Below, piece by piece: positions 11,568 through 25,749 of a stretch of DNA of 64,000 nucleotides. Made by a program: the position numbers and the translations under genes. Within the stretch, counting starts at the first letter, position 1, and the number at the start of each line of letters is the position of its first letter. The notes beneath the pieces are model-generated. The model was not told the origin of the DNA, did not search any database, and was given only the letters and a program-made list of their open reading frames with translations. Location of the stretch: contig JAMKCH010011790.1 of NCBI GenBank assembly GCA_023653785.1, positions 1 to 64,000 of the forward strand, written 5' to 3'. The stretch is from Ophioderma brevispina (Eukaryota; Echinodermata; Ophiuroidea; Amphilepidida; Ophiodermatidae).

Positions 11568-14500
11568 CATATAGTCGGGGGGGATCTTGTACCAATCAAG
11601 GGGAAGAACCCACTAGTCGATTTCACTTTGAAGCCCGCCCATTACGGACAATAACAGCTAGTGTGGCACGTCTGTAGTGATTTGGCTGTACAATCTGTCA
11701 TAATTATCTATTGTTCCCAAAAGCTCCAATGGGCACAAGTGTATGCTACGAATTGCCGAATGGGGCCTGAACCCATTCGCCACTCCAACGGCATGTTGTG
11801 TTTCAGTCTGGTCACTCGTCTTTTCATGCTGACATAATGTCATGTTATATACAGGAGGGGAGTTTAAATCAACAAAAAGTTGACATAAAATTAGGGAAGC
11901 ATGGTTTGTTTTCATTTTAAAACTAGGAACCTTTTTAACCAAGATTATAGTAAAGCTTTAGATAGGCTAGCGTAGCCATCTAAATTATTACTGAACTTCT
12001 TGTTTATTAAAACATGGATTTCTTTGATCTGAGAGCTGGGGCTAGACCATTACCCGTACAATTTCGGTGTTGGTACCAGAACATTATGCTAACGGGACCC
12101 ATCATCATCGAATTGTTTTGAGTATGATTTTTACAAAATTTGCTGAGCCTTTTATCCAATGGATCGACAACAGAACGATCAAGATAATAGTATCGTATCC
12201 TATCTGTTGCACGACACTACATTCGGCAAGGCACACCGTCACAATTGCTTCTCCACACTTGCGTGCTTGTACCATTGGACACGGGACAAGATTAGTTACG
12301 CTGCAGCGACGAACGACTCTCTTTCATGGGGTTAATATGGTAGGCCGTTCATAATGTCCCGGTTGGAGCCATTATTCCAAAGAAGGCGGTCCAACCATGG
12401 AGGGTAGGAGAGAAAGGAGGAAAGGAAAGGCTTCTCCCAAATCCCTTTGACGATGATCATCGCCGCCCTCGTAAAACACGTCGTCATTTCTTCTGCATCC
12501 CCCACTATTAGTATTGGAACAATACAACAGGAGGATCGATATTGACGCTGATAGCATGCTGGCATCACCATTGCATTCGATGTACATAGTAAGCAGATAG
12601 GACAATATTGTAAGAATTGTGCCATTTCTTTATTACACGCCCTGAAACTTGGCCTACAATGTCTACAATTAACAACTGAATTGTATGATATTTTAGACAT
12701 GGAACCACGTCCACCGTCACATCCTCTTCAGGTTTTATAAAAACAAGATCATTCGGATCATTGTGGTCATTTATTAGAAGCGACTTGTAGCTGTTCCTAA
12801 GATGATTACAGTAATTTTTCGTTCTTAACTCGACTTTCGGCGTTTAAAAACTTGAATGTTTTCGTACCGCCGTATTTCCTAAGATATTTGGAGACAAAAT
12901 CTAAGTGGAATTGGGAAGGCAAATGCCGTTATATAATACACACTGGCACCCAACTTCCCAGTGTCCGATAGTTTGCCCGTTTTCAATTTTTGTCACGCGT
13001 TTGGCCACATGTGGTGAAATGAAATAAATGAGACCCTTAATCCGATTTTCACTTCAGCGAAACGACATGTTTGAAGCACATGATCCGTGTACCAAGTATT
13101 GTAAAAGGAGCTTTGTCCCATCGCCATTTACCACAGCCTTGTAAGGTTACATCGATGCAATGTTGATGCACCATGCTTACAGCATTACATTGATCTCGTA
13201 GTACCGTTTGATGTGCAATGTACCTAATAAAAATATATTTCATGTATTCATGTTTTTAGGAATATACAGATGAACTAAATCCAGTTCTCAATGGCGATAT
13301 TCACAAGTAGGCCTAGGGCTAGTCCTGGCCCTATATCAATTATTTTTGCCATTTGGTTTCAACACATTTTTTCCTTTTTTTGGTGGGCGGGGGCGGGGTG
13401 GGGCTGGGGCGGGGGGCTGCAAATTTTCACGAGCGAATACTGTCGGGAGGAAGAGGGGGTTCGCCTATAACCTGATTTTGAGCAATATTTTTTTGGGGGG
13501 ACGCCAATTGCCACCCAATAGAATTTAGTCAAACCTGCAATATTTAAGAGGAAACAATCGCAGCACCAGGAATGTTTTTGGGGGATCGAGGGGCAAATTA
13601 ATTTAGGGGGCAGTGAAATTTCCAATAAAGTTCATGCAAACAAAAATTCGCACATCCCGGTCGTAGAATTGAGAATCAGATGAAGGGATTTCACACTTTT
13701 TGGAGGGGGGGTTCCACCACATTGCCCTTACGCCTCTATGGCCCCATTGGTACTCAATTGAGTGTCCTTTCTGCTCATAAAATACAAGATTCCTTAATGC
13801 ATACCGCTGGTGTTGGGTTTTATGGCCTATTAGCCCTGTACCCCATTCATGCCCAAATCTATGTATCATGCCCCCAATCTACTAATGGACAATCCCTAGA
13901 TTTTCCCTTTAAAATGTGACAGTGTCAAAGTATAAAATAATAAATCCGATTGCTTCCAATTTTGTGGCTTTTGGTGATTAAAGGAGCGTTCGTGCTTCTA
14001 GCACCTTCAGTTTTACTTCATGTTCAATAGATTCCTGAGAATAGCTATTCACAACTTTTAGCGATCACGACTTGCGGTTTTGTGTTATGAGCAAATGCTC
14101 GCTTCCCACAGTCCCATAGGCACTGTGCCCTATACTTCTGTCCGTTTACGGACAGAAAATACAAATTGCGAATTTTTCTTACAGATCACGACCGAATTTG
14201 CACGGCGATTTGGCACACATGGATACTACTTTAAACGGTTTCCGATATATGAACATCTCAACTTTTTAGGGCGTAAGTGGGGTGGACGAGGCTGTGGATC
14301 TCCGAAAATGCCCCTTTAAAAAGTGATCTGACTTTTGTAGATTTCAAACACATTCACCGAAATTCTCCCCAGTGAGCTATGTCCCTGTATCTTTCAATGC
14401 ATGTTCAGGGTTCTGTTAATGTATTAAGCTTTTCTTAAGAGAAAAGGGGACAGTTCCAGCGGGATGTAGTGATGGCCCCATCCCATTTTTTTTAAACATT

Positions 14501-16385
14501 TTAGCAATCTATATTAAATAAACCTGGAGGGAATAAGCCGTAAAAGCCTCTTCTGTAAATATGTGCTTTTGTTATTTCTGTCGTGCATGAACAGATATAC
14601 GAGTATGCTTGTGGATGGGACGATCAGACAGCAGGGGAGTTCAAAACTGATATAGATATTCTACAACAAAGCGCAAATTTATCAAATTGTATCATCATTA
14701 AAATCTCGTGTCCCTTTTAAATGAAGAACACCCGTCTGTGAATTAAGTCGAATGTATGTCACAAATAGATTCCAGGAGAAAAGGTTATGATGTGTTATAG
14801 AGTACGCCAACCTTATTCTGCATGTGTTAATGTACTTTGACCTTCCAAAAATTGACCCTTTTCTGGTGCCCTCTAGGTGACATTGAAATTGATGAAGGTG
14901 GTTCCATATCCAATGTTTTCCAAAATTTTTTAATTCTCTACCTCTCTGACAAAATTTTGATGCTTTTATAACAAAATGCACAATTTTACCCATTACGCTG
15001 AAACACTAACCTTACATTCTGTGGTAAATATGGACCAACTTCGCCGACCCAAAATTGACAAAAAACGGCAAACTCCGGGCCATGTCAAGGTTCTGGTTGT
15101 CATTGTTTAGATTACGGGCATTTTTCTTCCCAAGTCAAGTTAGATTTCGTCTCCAAATATATACTTCACAGAATACGGCCCGTTTCAAAACATCCAAAGT
15201 TTTCAAACAACTAAAATCAATAGTACTCATCTGAGGAAACATGCCTAATCTTCGATTTTTTTTTTTGGACCTGAAATAATCAGAATTTCGGCTGTTGTCT
15301 GTTTTGTTTTAATCGACTCAATCTCTTCGTTTTCGTCTCCACATGCAAACAAACTACTGCGCATCGGGGAATATACCTTTCTGCGCACGGGTCATATCTT
15401 GTTCAACTGAGCTTGCCCCCCAGCTCTGTCGGCGATGTTCATGGAACATGAAAGAGTTACTCCCTGCCGAGAAGAGCCCTTTGTTGGTCTTGCTTTTACA
15501 ATGAGTTGCCCCAAGTGATTATAATTGGGATAATCGGCGAGTTGACGAAATTACGTTTCGTTTGGGGGGCTAAGCGGTGGAAAATGCAATTAGGGAGGAA
15601 GTTAGCTTTCTCCTTCTCTCCTAACTCCATGGTCCAACCTTCAATCAAAACACGGTCGAGCGGGCAGGTCCAGGTAAAACCGAATGGATTCCGAATTCTG
15701 ATTGGCTGGCTGAAAAGCTTCTTTCCAGTTCGTTTTCCGGGTCGAACCGAGACTTTTTCCCACTCGTCCGGGTCCATTCGAATAATGACCCGGTTTGGTA
15801 AAACCCATACGGCGCGAGCCGAATAGCACAAGACCGTATTGCGTAATACGCGACATTACCCGCCCTTTTGCCGTTCCGCCCATTGTGGTTTTTTTTTGTT
15901 ACTTGGGAAGGTCTTTTGAGCCGCTGGTGTTTCTAAGCCAAGGATGGTGACTTTACCTGCTTAGCATTGATCAAAACTTGAAAGCGCATTCAGTCATCCA
16001 GTCACAGATCCTGCTATTGTTATTTGCTAATCCAGGGTTAATCCACCTTTTCAACTGTCAGATCAAATCTTTCTACAAGCCTTGAAGTACTATGTTCTGA
16101 ATAACGGTGCGGCAGGAGAATTATAAAGTCCTCCGGACTCACAGTCCGTCTTCAACGGTAACGAATAGGACACTCGATCAGTCACTTGAGCGAGTCAAAA
16201 ATCTCAATTCCCCTTGACACAGTTCAGTAACTGTCATTCACCAATATATTTAGAAAATACACACCCCGGTTTTTTGGGTTCATGATATTGACTATCCAGA
16301 TTTCACACAAGGTCAGTTCAGTCAATGTATGTACAAGTACAACCCACTGACTGTGCCCTTGGTTGATGAGGGCATTATTGTAACT
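11568..16385. other. Non-coding stretch, no gene recognised
   Basis: Several open frames of 80-120 codons occur (for example 12332-12700 and 15496-15831, both minus), but none shows a family motif or exon context. G-rich patches lie near 13380-13420 and 13570-13710. The block 15540-15840 is richer in GC and CpG than its surroundings; I could not assign it a role. Confidence 0.45.
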
Positions 16386-16450
16386 CTAGTGAGTTGACCT
16401 CTTTACGCAACATTTAGTTTGTGGTAAACGCGTTATCCGTTGTCGGTCTA

Positions 16451-17565
16451 CAGCCTGTCTCAAAAAAGTGGTTCTTACAATTCAGAAAAAAAATGGTTTT
16501 TTTTATTGTTTTATTAAATATGAAAATTTCAAAATAAATCATTTTCTTAACTTGGCTTAATATTTTGAAGAACAAAGACAGGCTTACAAGTGTTTGTTTC
16601 ATTTTATTTGCCGTTTCGTTGGTCCAATCCAGAGATTAACTAATTTACTGCAATACACCAAATCCATTTTGTGCCACTGTCTGCATGGCAGAGTTGTTCG
16701 GCAGCGTTATACCATGCTTGTCTTGAAGCTCACAAAAGATTGCAAAAACTTATATTAAAAAGAAAACAAAAACAACTTTATTAAAAAAGGAAGTCTAGTT
16801 TTTTTGACACAAGTTTTAATAGCCCGGTTTAATAGTCACCATAATCAGTTCAATGATAAATATTTTTTTCATCAATAATAAACAATACAAATATTTATTG
16901 CACGTCAAGGAAATGGAGCTTTGAATTCATTACAAAATTGGTATCTGTTAAAATCATGCCAGAAGGAATGTAATTGCAACCAAAATAAACACTCCAAATC
17001 CAAAGAAATGGTTTAAAAATATTGCACTATCTTTGTGCATTTACTAATTGTTGAAGTCAATAAAAATTGACTTTGGAAGCAAAGTATCAAGGTGTTGGTA
17101 GGAATTTGCGTTTCATGATACTTCAAGACCATAAAAATTCTCTCCTCCAGGTTGCTGTAGGCTCATTCATGGTTCTCTTCTAACAAACAATAGTATGTTG
17201 AATGTTATTCACTCTATCTTTAAGCCAGAACTTACAGATCATAACTTCCACCATTACGTAACCCTTTTCGTATCTTTAGAGTATCTCTTTATGAAGTTAA
17301 TCCGTTTGTAAAGAATTTCATATCTGTTCAAATGTGAATAACTTATGTGTAACTAATTCTTTCACCGTTTTCACTCCACCAGAAAGTGGCACAAACTCGA
17401 TTTTTGTGTTCCACAGTAAACTTGAGTTATCTCTCGATTGAAACAAGCAAATGAGATGAAACAAAAATACTGGAAAGCCTGGTCTTTTCTCTTTAATGTG
17501 ATGTACAATACGACTTACTATTGAAAAAAAATCGGTTTTTGATTGTACCATTTTTAGACAGGCTG
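16451..17565. mobile_element. Mariner-like non-autonomous element, copy 1 (TA-flanked)
   Basis: The 1115 bp element starts CAGCCTGTCTCAAAAAAGTG and ends with the inverted TTTTTAGACAGGCTG, flanked on both sides by TA (16449-16450 and 17566-17567). A second copy in opposite orientation lies at 30598-31719, and interior phrases match, for example 'catgccagaaggaatgtaattg' against 'taattccttctggcatg'. No transposase frame is present. TA TSDs and CAG-starting TIRs are typical of Tc1/mariner superfamily MITEs. The paralogous sequence at 28136-28236 lacks the insertion, which supports the boundaries. Confidence 0.85.
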
Positions 17566-17622
17566 TATGGAGCCCGGACTATGGCTCCTGTCGGACCATA
17601 GATCCTTTTACACCGGTCTGAA

Positions 17623-20247
17623 TGCGTTTGAATTGTGGAAATTCTGGCAAGGATGTCAACATGGTTTCCGTGACAGGAATTACCACGAACTGCTACGAAC
17701 TCTTGTTTTTTCAGAATGTAAACATCCAAATTGTTTTCAAATTATTTTGTGGAAGTGATTTCAGTAAGGGTCCATTTCATTATGTCTGAAGATATTTTCA
17801 TACCATTGTGTCCCTTTAAAAAGTGATTAAGCGGTTCATGCTTTGGTTAACTTTCCACCTATTTCTTTTATGCTTGAATTCTAAACCTAAATGCAGAAGC
17901 ATATTTCAAATAACATGAATGAGAAGCAAAATGTGTTCAAATAACACAAATCTAGAGTCCATCTGAAAATAACATTTCCCTCTTAGCACTGTCCGCTCAC
18001 TCCCTGATGTATGGTTTGCGAGCACAGCAATCCCACCGCCGCGCCGATTTTCCAGCGGCGTGTTCCACAAGGTTTCACTATAAGTTTTAAAGCTAGGTCT
18101 ACGTTCATTCTGAGCCGTTTTTCTCGATTTGTCTTTCAATTTTGATTTCTTTGCTATGAATATATTATGATTATTATGTCTTCACTATTTCGGGAATTAG
18201 TTTTTGGATTTATGCCTGGTGTTACGATATAAGATTTAGCGTTTGGTCAATCTGCTGTAATCAAATTCCGTTCATTTCTTGACGTCATTACTCCAGGATA
18301 CCCTAACCCGTTTACAGGCTCAGATCGACGAGAAATAACCGTACGAGGCTGATTTTTTAAAGCATAATTTGTCTGATTTTTAAAATTTTGGATTATGTAC
18401 TGACAACCTTTCACTTTACAGAGCTGTAAATCATAAATCATCAGATCTGACCTCGTCAATATTTTTTCTTTTTACATAATTAAACCATCGATTGCCTGCT
18501 GCTTTATTTCGCTAATAGCCATATCAAGCAGACGTCGTCGCGACAATTGATGATTTCTTATAGCCGCCAGCCGATTAGCAAAAATCTTTGAAAAGCCACG
18601 TTTGGGCTAAAGAATTGTCCCAAAGACAAATATTTCTGCCCAATGGGCATTCGGCGTCAAACAATGTAATAACGAGTGTAGACAGTGATTCAGTGATACT
18701 CCTGGGCGATTTTTGTTACAATCGGATACGGCATCGTATGTGATAACCCTGAGAAGAAGAAGAAGCTTTACAGACTCGATGTTTTGGTGAGGCATTTATC
18801 TAGTAGATGGCGTGATAGAGGATTTCTGTACTTGCAATTGTTAATTTGCTTTTGTTTCGGTTTCAGAAAGATGGATTTTTGTATTTAAGATTTTTGCCAT
18901 ATTGTCCATTCAGCTGTACCTAACTTTTACGGTTGAAAATCTTGTGGAGCAAGTTGCCTTAATTTGGGAAAGTAGAAACTTTCTCCGGATATCAGTGGTG
19001 TACGTGCTTGCTGTAGGGTGGTGGATTAAACCAAATTATAGTGGCGGTGGATCTTGCGTTTATTTTGAGTTCGGGGATTGGAGTCAAATTTGAGTGTGTC
19101 ATTATGTCCAGCTCATCTTGGTAGGAGGTTGCAGAAGTTCTGAATTGTTATTTGTCGCTGAAGATGTTGGGAGAGTCTCTGGTTGACTGAGATAGGTATA
19201 GGTATGGTCTTGATGATGGTTTCAGAATGGTTAGATTTCTGTAATGGATAGTGTTGTTGGATTTCATGTACGGGCGGTGCGACCCATCGCTCAAGTTGAA
19301 GGTGACGTCTTAGGAAATTCACCGTCTTGACACGCCCACACACAAACACACACGCGCGTTTGAACGCACACACACACAATCGCACACACACAAGCACACA
19401 TGTGTGTTAGCTATTTCGTTGTGTACTTTTTTCACTTACTTTGCTCTGGACTATTCCCCGGTACACCTTTTAATCATATAGTTATATATGTTAGCTCTTG
19501 ATTAACGTTATGAGAAGTTGTAATGCATTTGTGGTTTGTCTACTTTGGATATTTTTGACAATTTTTCAAGGTATACGTTTTGTTATTATTTAATTATTTG
19601 ATTTATTCACGGGATATAATCAATAAATATACCTTATTTATAGTTTCTCTTGGACAATAAACACTATATTACATTGGACTTTTAAAATGTTATGTTTTTA
19701 AGAACTTAAAAATGTAATGATGTATTCAATAATGCAATAAAATTTTACCAAATAATGCGGATGGCCGCGAGCATACTAGGAAAAGGAGTGGTGCTTATGT
19801 ACTATAACATGATTAAAAAAGAATAAAATCAATAAATTAATTTGTAAAAATAATATATACTCGTTGTTGAAAATTAACGTTATGCAAAAGAGCAAATTGG
19901 TGGTAACGGTAATTTCAAGGTGATATCCGTAGAAGTTTGATATCATTGTTGTCGGATTGGCTGTTTCGTTGTTGTTGGGGTGTGTAGATGGCATAATCAT
20001 AGCATACCATTATAACTAGTTTGTTTGTCTACAGTAACTGAGCATTTGGTGCGTGTAGTTATTGCCACATGACGGTTAGTGGGTGTTTTGTGTGTGTTAT
20101 CATACATGTAAGCCAAAACCGTTCTGGAATTTCGCATTATCTGTCAAAGCCACACATCTTGATTACAACATGCGGCGTTACCAACAGGTAAATTTTGAAC
20201 AAGTAAAATTGTATAATTATGTATACTTATAATACTACATTGTTATA
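17623..20247. other. Non-coding stretch, no gene recognised
   Basis: No gene or transposon end was recognised apart from the CA-rich microsatellite at 19331-19406. The sequence becomes very AT-rich after 19490. Confidence 0.5.
19331..19406. repeat. Impure (CA)n microsatellite
   Basis: Alternating CA runs interrupted by 'cgcgcgtttgaacg' and similar. The cysteine/valine-rich frame on the minus strand is an artefact of it. Confidence 0.85.
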
Positions 20248-22464
20248 CAGGGTGTCCCAGAATGATTAGTACCCAAAAATATCCAACATTATTATTTTTT
20301 GGCCATGAAAACAAATGATATTGGGTTATCTGGTATTTAAATTAGATTTGGCATAATTTCAGCTTGCGGAAGAATTTTAGATCTTGAAAGTCGGGCTTTG
20401 CAAACCGATGATACGTACCAATTTTGCAGACATGGTGATTTCGTACTTATGGCAAAGTGAAAAAAAAAGGATTATCTGCAGGCAGACAAGAAAACAATAC
20501 CTTGGCACAAACATCGGAGTAAAAGTAATTTATTGATCTTCAGGCTTCTGCTTCTTCAAAATAAATAAATGCTGCTGTCAGTAACAAACATGATAAATAA
20601 TTGATACATTAACATAAAGTTATTTGTATCTAAAAAGAATTGTCAGCTCATTATGTCAAAATATTGCACTCAAAGTTACTAATATCTTTCACAGCTTTGT
20701 TGCAAGAATTGTAAATGCTGATGTCAATAGAAATTAAGATTCAATTGAAATAAACTATTAATTTTGTGATAAAACATCTCTGTATGAGTTCATAGTGTCA
20801 AAAATTATTGCACTAGAAGTTACTGAAATCTTAAACACGCAACCATGGTGCTCATGTCATAAAAAGCATACAGATCTAATTTCTTGAGAAACTTGAGGAA
20901 GACATTTTCTTTCTGTTCAGAGAGGCAAGAAGTAGTTTTTTCTCAGTAATTGACAGCAACTTCATCAGTATTGCTATCAGATTTTGCCCAGTTATCAGTG
21001 TAAGGTTTATTTTACTGTCCAGCTCGGCCTTCCACTTGATGGCACTTATGCAATACGATCTGTTTGCTCTGTCGAGCATACTCATTACACCTCTATCGCT
21101 CATGTCCTGTCTGCGTAGAGGCCGCTACTGCAGTGATGACGCTGCCCTCAATTCACTCACGCCCCATTCCTTGGATGTCCTGCTGCACTACTTGTGACTT
21201 GAGGTGCCCCCAACAAGAAGAAGTCCACCGCAGTCAGTAGGGGACGTGGTGGCCATTCCTGATTGTGCCCAATCCCAACGACTTCTTCCACGGAAGGTTC
21301 CTGTAAGTCTTTCCACGGACAACCCTGGCTGTATGGGCTGCAGCACCATCTTGAATGAATGCCACTCTGAATGACGCCATTGGGCTGCACTGGATATTGA
21401 CGGATAAGTCCTGGAACTACGGTGTTGTTGATGGCGCATCCACGTACTTTTGGGCGTGGAGGTGCCATCAATACATTACTGGACCTAGGATGGTATTCCT
21501 GCCCATGATGCCCATCCAGACAACTACCAACTTGCTACGGTCATCAGCTACATCATAAGTGAATTCCCTCGACGGTTTTGCTTTAGGTGCATAGCACCGA
21601 TCTTGGCTGGTGGTGACAGATCAGTTGAGGTAGAGTTTAGCCTCATCACCCACTAAAACGTTTCTCAGCCATCCTCTTGGTCTGGTGCGGAGCCAACGGC
21701 AGATTGTAATTCTCCGCCTGTAATCTCCAGCTCTCAAAGCATGTTCTGCGTTGTATCCTGTATATGAGTGCCATTCAAGTCCAGACGGACAATGCGATTA
21801 AAAACGACTTGGTAACATTGACAGGGTTACGACGAAGCACTGACTTGTGGTTGGTGTCCTCAGGGTTCGCTGGACTGCAGCGACGTTTGCTCTTGTTCTG
21901 AGGTTTTCTGGTACAACAACCTTCAGAGTGACGGTTTCTGACTATACCATGGCGATCAAACTTGTAGCAATGTAGGCAATAGCACATTCATAAGGGACTC
22001 GGCGCTCTCTAGGGAATCTCGCAGCAAATCTCCTCTTAACTTCTAAGTAACTTTTGTTCTCCCGTAGCTTTTTTGCAATGAAAGACCTCTGGCTGCACAG
22101 TAAGTGGCGAGCCATTTTGTTAGTCCTCATCTCTCCCATTAATCATTGAATTTGCCTGCAATAGCCTACCAGTACAACATCTTAGCTATTCAAAACTCCC
22201 TCAAAAATCCAAGATAAGCATGTGTTTCATGTGTAACAAGAATGACCAACTCTTTGTATCATGGATATATATTGAGTTTTAAACTTACAGCTTTTAACAG
22301 TTTGCTAATATAAGAAGAGGGAACAAAATAGTTGAAAGCAAGATAAACTAAGTATTTGTTTGTTTCCTTTAACAAGTTCTATACACTATTTTAGCACTTA
22401 GTTGTCGTAAAGACGAAATCACCACCTCTGACACTTTGAACTGTTCTACACTTGGAATACCCTA
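20248..22464 (-). mobile_element. Degenerate Tc1/mariner-superfamily transposon
   Basis: The left end is TA then CAGGGTGTCCCAG, a common mariner-type terminus. The right end (reverse complement TAGGGTATTCCAAGTG) is a mutated counterpart. Subterminal blocks also match in inverted orientation: 'catggtgatttcgt' near 20435 against 'acgaaatcaccacc' near 22417. Between the ends lies a minus-strand transposase relic (20880-22115). The right TA has decayed. The element is about 2.2 kb, inactive and old. Confidence 0.75.
20880..22115 (-). pseudogene. DDE transposase pseudogene (Tc1/mariner superfamily)
   Basis: Read in pieces across several frames, the minus strand gives the order expected of a DDE transposase. 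An N-terminal helix-turn-helix region (LRENKSYLEVKRRFAARFP, about 22020-22080) resembles the DUF4817-type start found in many animal transposases. Then come 'KFDRHGIVRNRHSEG' near 21930, a first catalytic segment 'VLVGDEAKLYLN' near 21640, a second 'QDGAAAHTA' near 21340, and a 'WPPRPLLTAVDFFLLG' segment near 21220 carrying the third acidic position. At least two stops and several frameshifts separate these blocks. Start is taken at the ATG at 22115 (an upstream in-frame ATG lies at 22139). The C-terminal limit is uncertain. The protein would have cut and pasted the surrounding element; this copy cannot. Confidence 0.8.
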
Positions 22465-25400
22465 TTTGTATTATCTAAGCTTTTGAAATTTTAAAGTATG
22501 CCTAAGTTGATGGTTGCAGCAAAAAACCCCTATCATCCATTTATTATTTAAACAATTAATATATTCTAGATTTTTTGTTAGATGATGTGACCTCTGATAT
22601 CACATGCAGGTGGGCGCCAAGCTTAATTCATAGCGCAAAACTGCCGACCGAGTCCATTGGGACGACCTGAACAGTGGACCGGAATTGGAAGTCATGTGCA
22701 CGTTTATAATATATCGTGGTGGCATGGGAATTCCCGTAGTGACGCGACCGATCAAATTGCCTTCTTTAGTTCGGTGGTGCATAATAATTTCTGCAAAACT
22801 CATCAAATCGTTTTTTAAAGACAGGACATGAGAGAGGATGCTACATGCAGGTCAACACTCATTCCACGGTGTGCATACGCTACCTGGTACCCGGGGCCCT
22901 GGTAAATGGTCGGCAGCTATAAATAGCGGGACCCTGCGATTGAACATAAGGTCAAACGAGCCTCGTTCAAAATGGATCCCGTTTGAACCGTTATTCCTAA
23001 AAAAAACTTACACTTGATTGATCTTCAACTCCACCGGATTTTGAGTGGAAAAAAGATTGATATTAAACATCTTTTCGACTTTAGAATATTTGTTAAGTTT
23101 TCGTTATTACGTGCTAAACCTACTGGAACGGCAAAACGACGCTATCTTGGCCGCCCCCCCCATCTTGGCCGCCCCCCCCCCCCCTGATCACATGTTGATA
23201 TTCGGGTGACCCCTCTGGTGTGTTTGCTCCCATCAACCAAGCGTTCTAAGACGTCACCAAAGTTTGCACCTTACAAACCTTGACTACGGATCTAGCTCTA
23301 ACAGTCGACCTGATTTGTTGAACTAATTTGGTCATAAAATTAAGCTGGTAGCATAGCAATCAGGTTTAATAGGAATTTGGTATTATTTTCATTTGCAACA
23401 AAAGTTACTGAAAAAACAACGAAATTTTCCTTCCCCATGCAAGTTTTGCCCAGTCATTTTTCACTTTTCAGACTTTCTCTCTTATACACCAACAGAGGCG
23501 CCACAAACAATAAACATGTATCATCATCTATACTTAGCACTTACTTTGGAATCTGTTTGCTATTTTCAGTTAACGCTCCCTAGCTTGATAGACACATTAT
23601 AAGACGTAAGACTGACGTAGCCCTAGTTGCGACATAGGTTACTACTAAGATTTTTACGCGTTCGTGAAACTTGGCTAGGCTACGTGTGTCCTACGAGTAT
23701 CCAAGATTACGATTCAAACTACGTGTATCATGAGTACACTTAGCACACATCGTAGTGTTGCAAAGTGACACAATCTTAATTTTTGTCCATGTACAAAAAT
23801 GCTGTCCTTGCAATACTAATATTGTGTGAAATTGGCTAAGCTCAACTGATGTTCCTTCATCAATTATGTAATAAAATTCCACATCCAGATTTTTTGTTAT
23901 ATTATATACAGTAGGCCTATCCTATGGTACTGCTATACTTAACCTATAAATATTTAACTACATAACCACGTTTCATCTCCGATCTTTGTGGTGGAATTGG
24001 GTATTTAGATGATAATTAAATATACACACAAAACATTTCAAAATATTGACATCCAGCTTTAAAAAGTTCACAATTTATTCGTCCATCTTCTTGACTCGAT
24101 CTCGAGGTTTTGATTCTTTTACCAAACATCATTGCAAGTCTCCCTAGTATTGTATCTCTTTCTTCACCTTGCTTACAGACCTTTTCCGCTTGCTGCAGGC
24201 ATTTACATTGCCTGTAATATTCATTCAATTCATGTCCTTTTGTTTTCGTTTAATTGGATATAGGCCTATATTAACTGTTTTCATTTTTTTAAATAAAATA
24301 TTTTTTTGTCTTTCCACCTATAAGAATGACTTCCTAATGAGTAATACATTATAGCCGCCGTCTTTGGTTCGGAAGCCATTTTCTTGTATACCGGTGTAGG
24401 TCGATCTATACCTATCGAAGTACACGCTAATAATAACAAGCCAATTTACGCGGTCCATCAACCACGAGGATTTAAATATGCCGACGGGTAGTCCGAGTAC
24501 TAAACCGTTTCAATAATCTGCACTAACCCCAAACCACCGTATCTTCTAAAATCCATTTATCGATATTACTAGAACGGCATTCAACACCGACTCGTACCTA
24601 ATGCCCCCACGAATGCAACCCAAATAAGAGAACACGTATAATGTCCAAGTTATCGAAAAGGTATTCCTACGACTGTCTAACGTCCATTGTTCCCGAACGC
24701 ACGTAAGTCACAGAACTTGTATAATCGTAAAAAAGCGCTCAGCAAAAGTTACGTATATACTTACGATTCAAGTTTCGCGGACGAACCCCGGCTCGTAAAT
24801 GTGAGTGCCACAGAGTCGTGTCTACATTGTCAAGCTTTTACAGCGAAGCATTTTTGTGTTTTATTGAGTTAAGTTGTGAGTTTTCGATTAAAAACAATTA
24901 TAAAAAACGATGACAAATCTATTTTTTTAACAATACCTCCCACTTGTCCACTAATTAAGAAGTAGCTCATTAAAGTGGCGTAACTACCGTATGATTTTTT
25001 GAATAGTGCAACACAAAATTCGACAGAAAATTCAATTTTGAGTGCAGCAAAGTCGTATCGACACCATGTTTCTGCAACCCTCATCACCGTGCATTTTTTT
25101 CCTGGCAAGTACAGACTATAGTCGATCCAACCTCATATGCCCGCCCGTCCCTCTATATTTTTTTGGGCTGCGACAATTGTATACAATAGGGTGAATCACT
25201 TCAGGTGTAATCGGTAGTGATAATGATAGCCGATCACAATATGATTTGGTACTCCGCGTCCACGTAAAAATTAGGACTGAGTAAAAAAAAAAAGTATGTT
25301 TGTCGTACATTTGCAAACTTTTCATGAAATAAAACCATGATGCATAGGCCTATAGTATATCGTATAATGAATTAAAAATTCACTTACATTCAGTCATCAT

Positions 25401-25749
25401 CGTACTGAAAATCCGAGTCACTGTCACTGTCCTCCGTCAGCTTGATTAGGACAATCATCGCTATATGTTTTGGTGCCATGGCTATACTTGTAGAAGTGAA
25501 ACTGGTGTTCACAGGGCTTTAACTTTACTATGTATTGCAATAATATAATTCTTGCGTTCTAAATGCTTTCTTTCAATTGATATTCAATAGGATTCCTGTG
25601 GCCAAATGTCAATTGAACTTTTGTTCTTGTACGTATAACTAAGTGTAAAATAATTAAATCGCCTACAGATTCTTGTACATACTCTGTACATGTCTACCTA
25701 AATTTATTTGGTGTACATTTGGATATTCAAATGCACCTGCATAACGCAA
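22465..25749. other. Mostly non-coding stretch with one dispersed-repeat copy
   Basis: No gene recognised. A short tandem 'atcttggccgccccccc' pair sits near 23142-23185. The only structured element is the repeat copy at 24872-25075. Confidence 0.45.
24872..25075 (+). repeat. Dispersed repeat ending in AAAGTCGTATC, copy 1
   Basis: It shares 'gtgagttttc', an 'ctaattaagaa' segment, 'taactaccg' and the terminal 'ttcaattttgagtgca..aaagtcgtatc' with 33268-33530 in the same order. A further copy of the terminal part lies at 40807-40930. No TSD or coding frame identified. Confidence 0.6.

Noticed and set aside
12332..12700. 122-codon minus-strand open frame
   Set aside because: No family motif, no neighbouring exon signals, overlapping frame of similar length; judged chance.
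15496..15883. Overlapping open frames of about 110 codons on both strands
   Set aside because: Open in several frames because the block is GC-richer; no recognisable domain.
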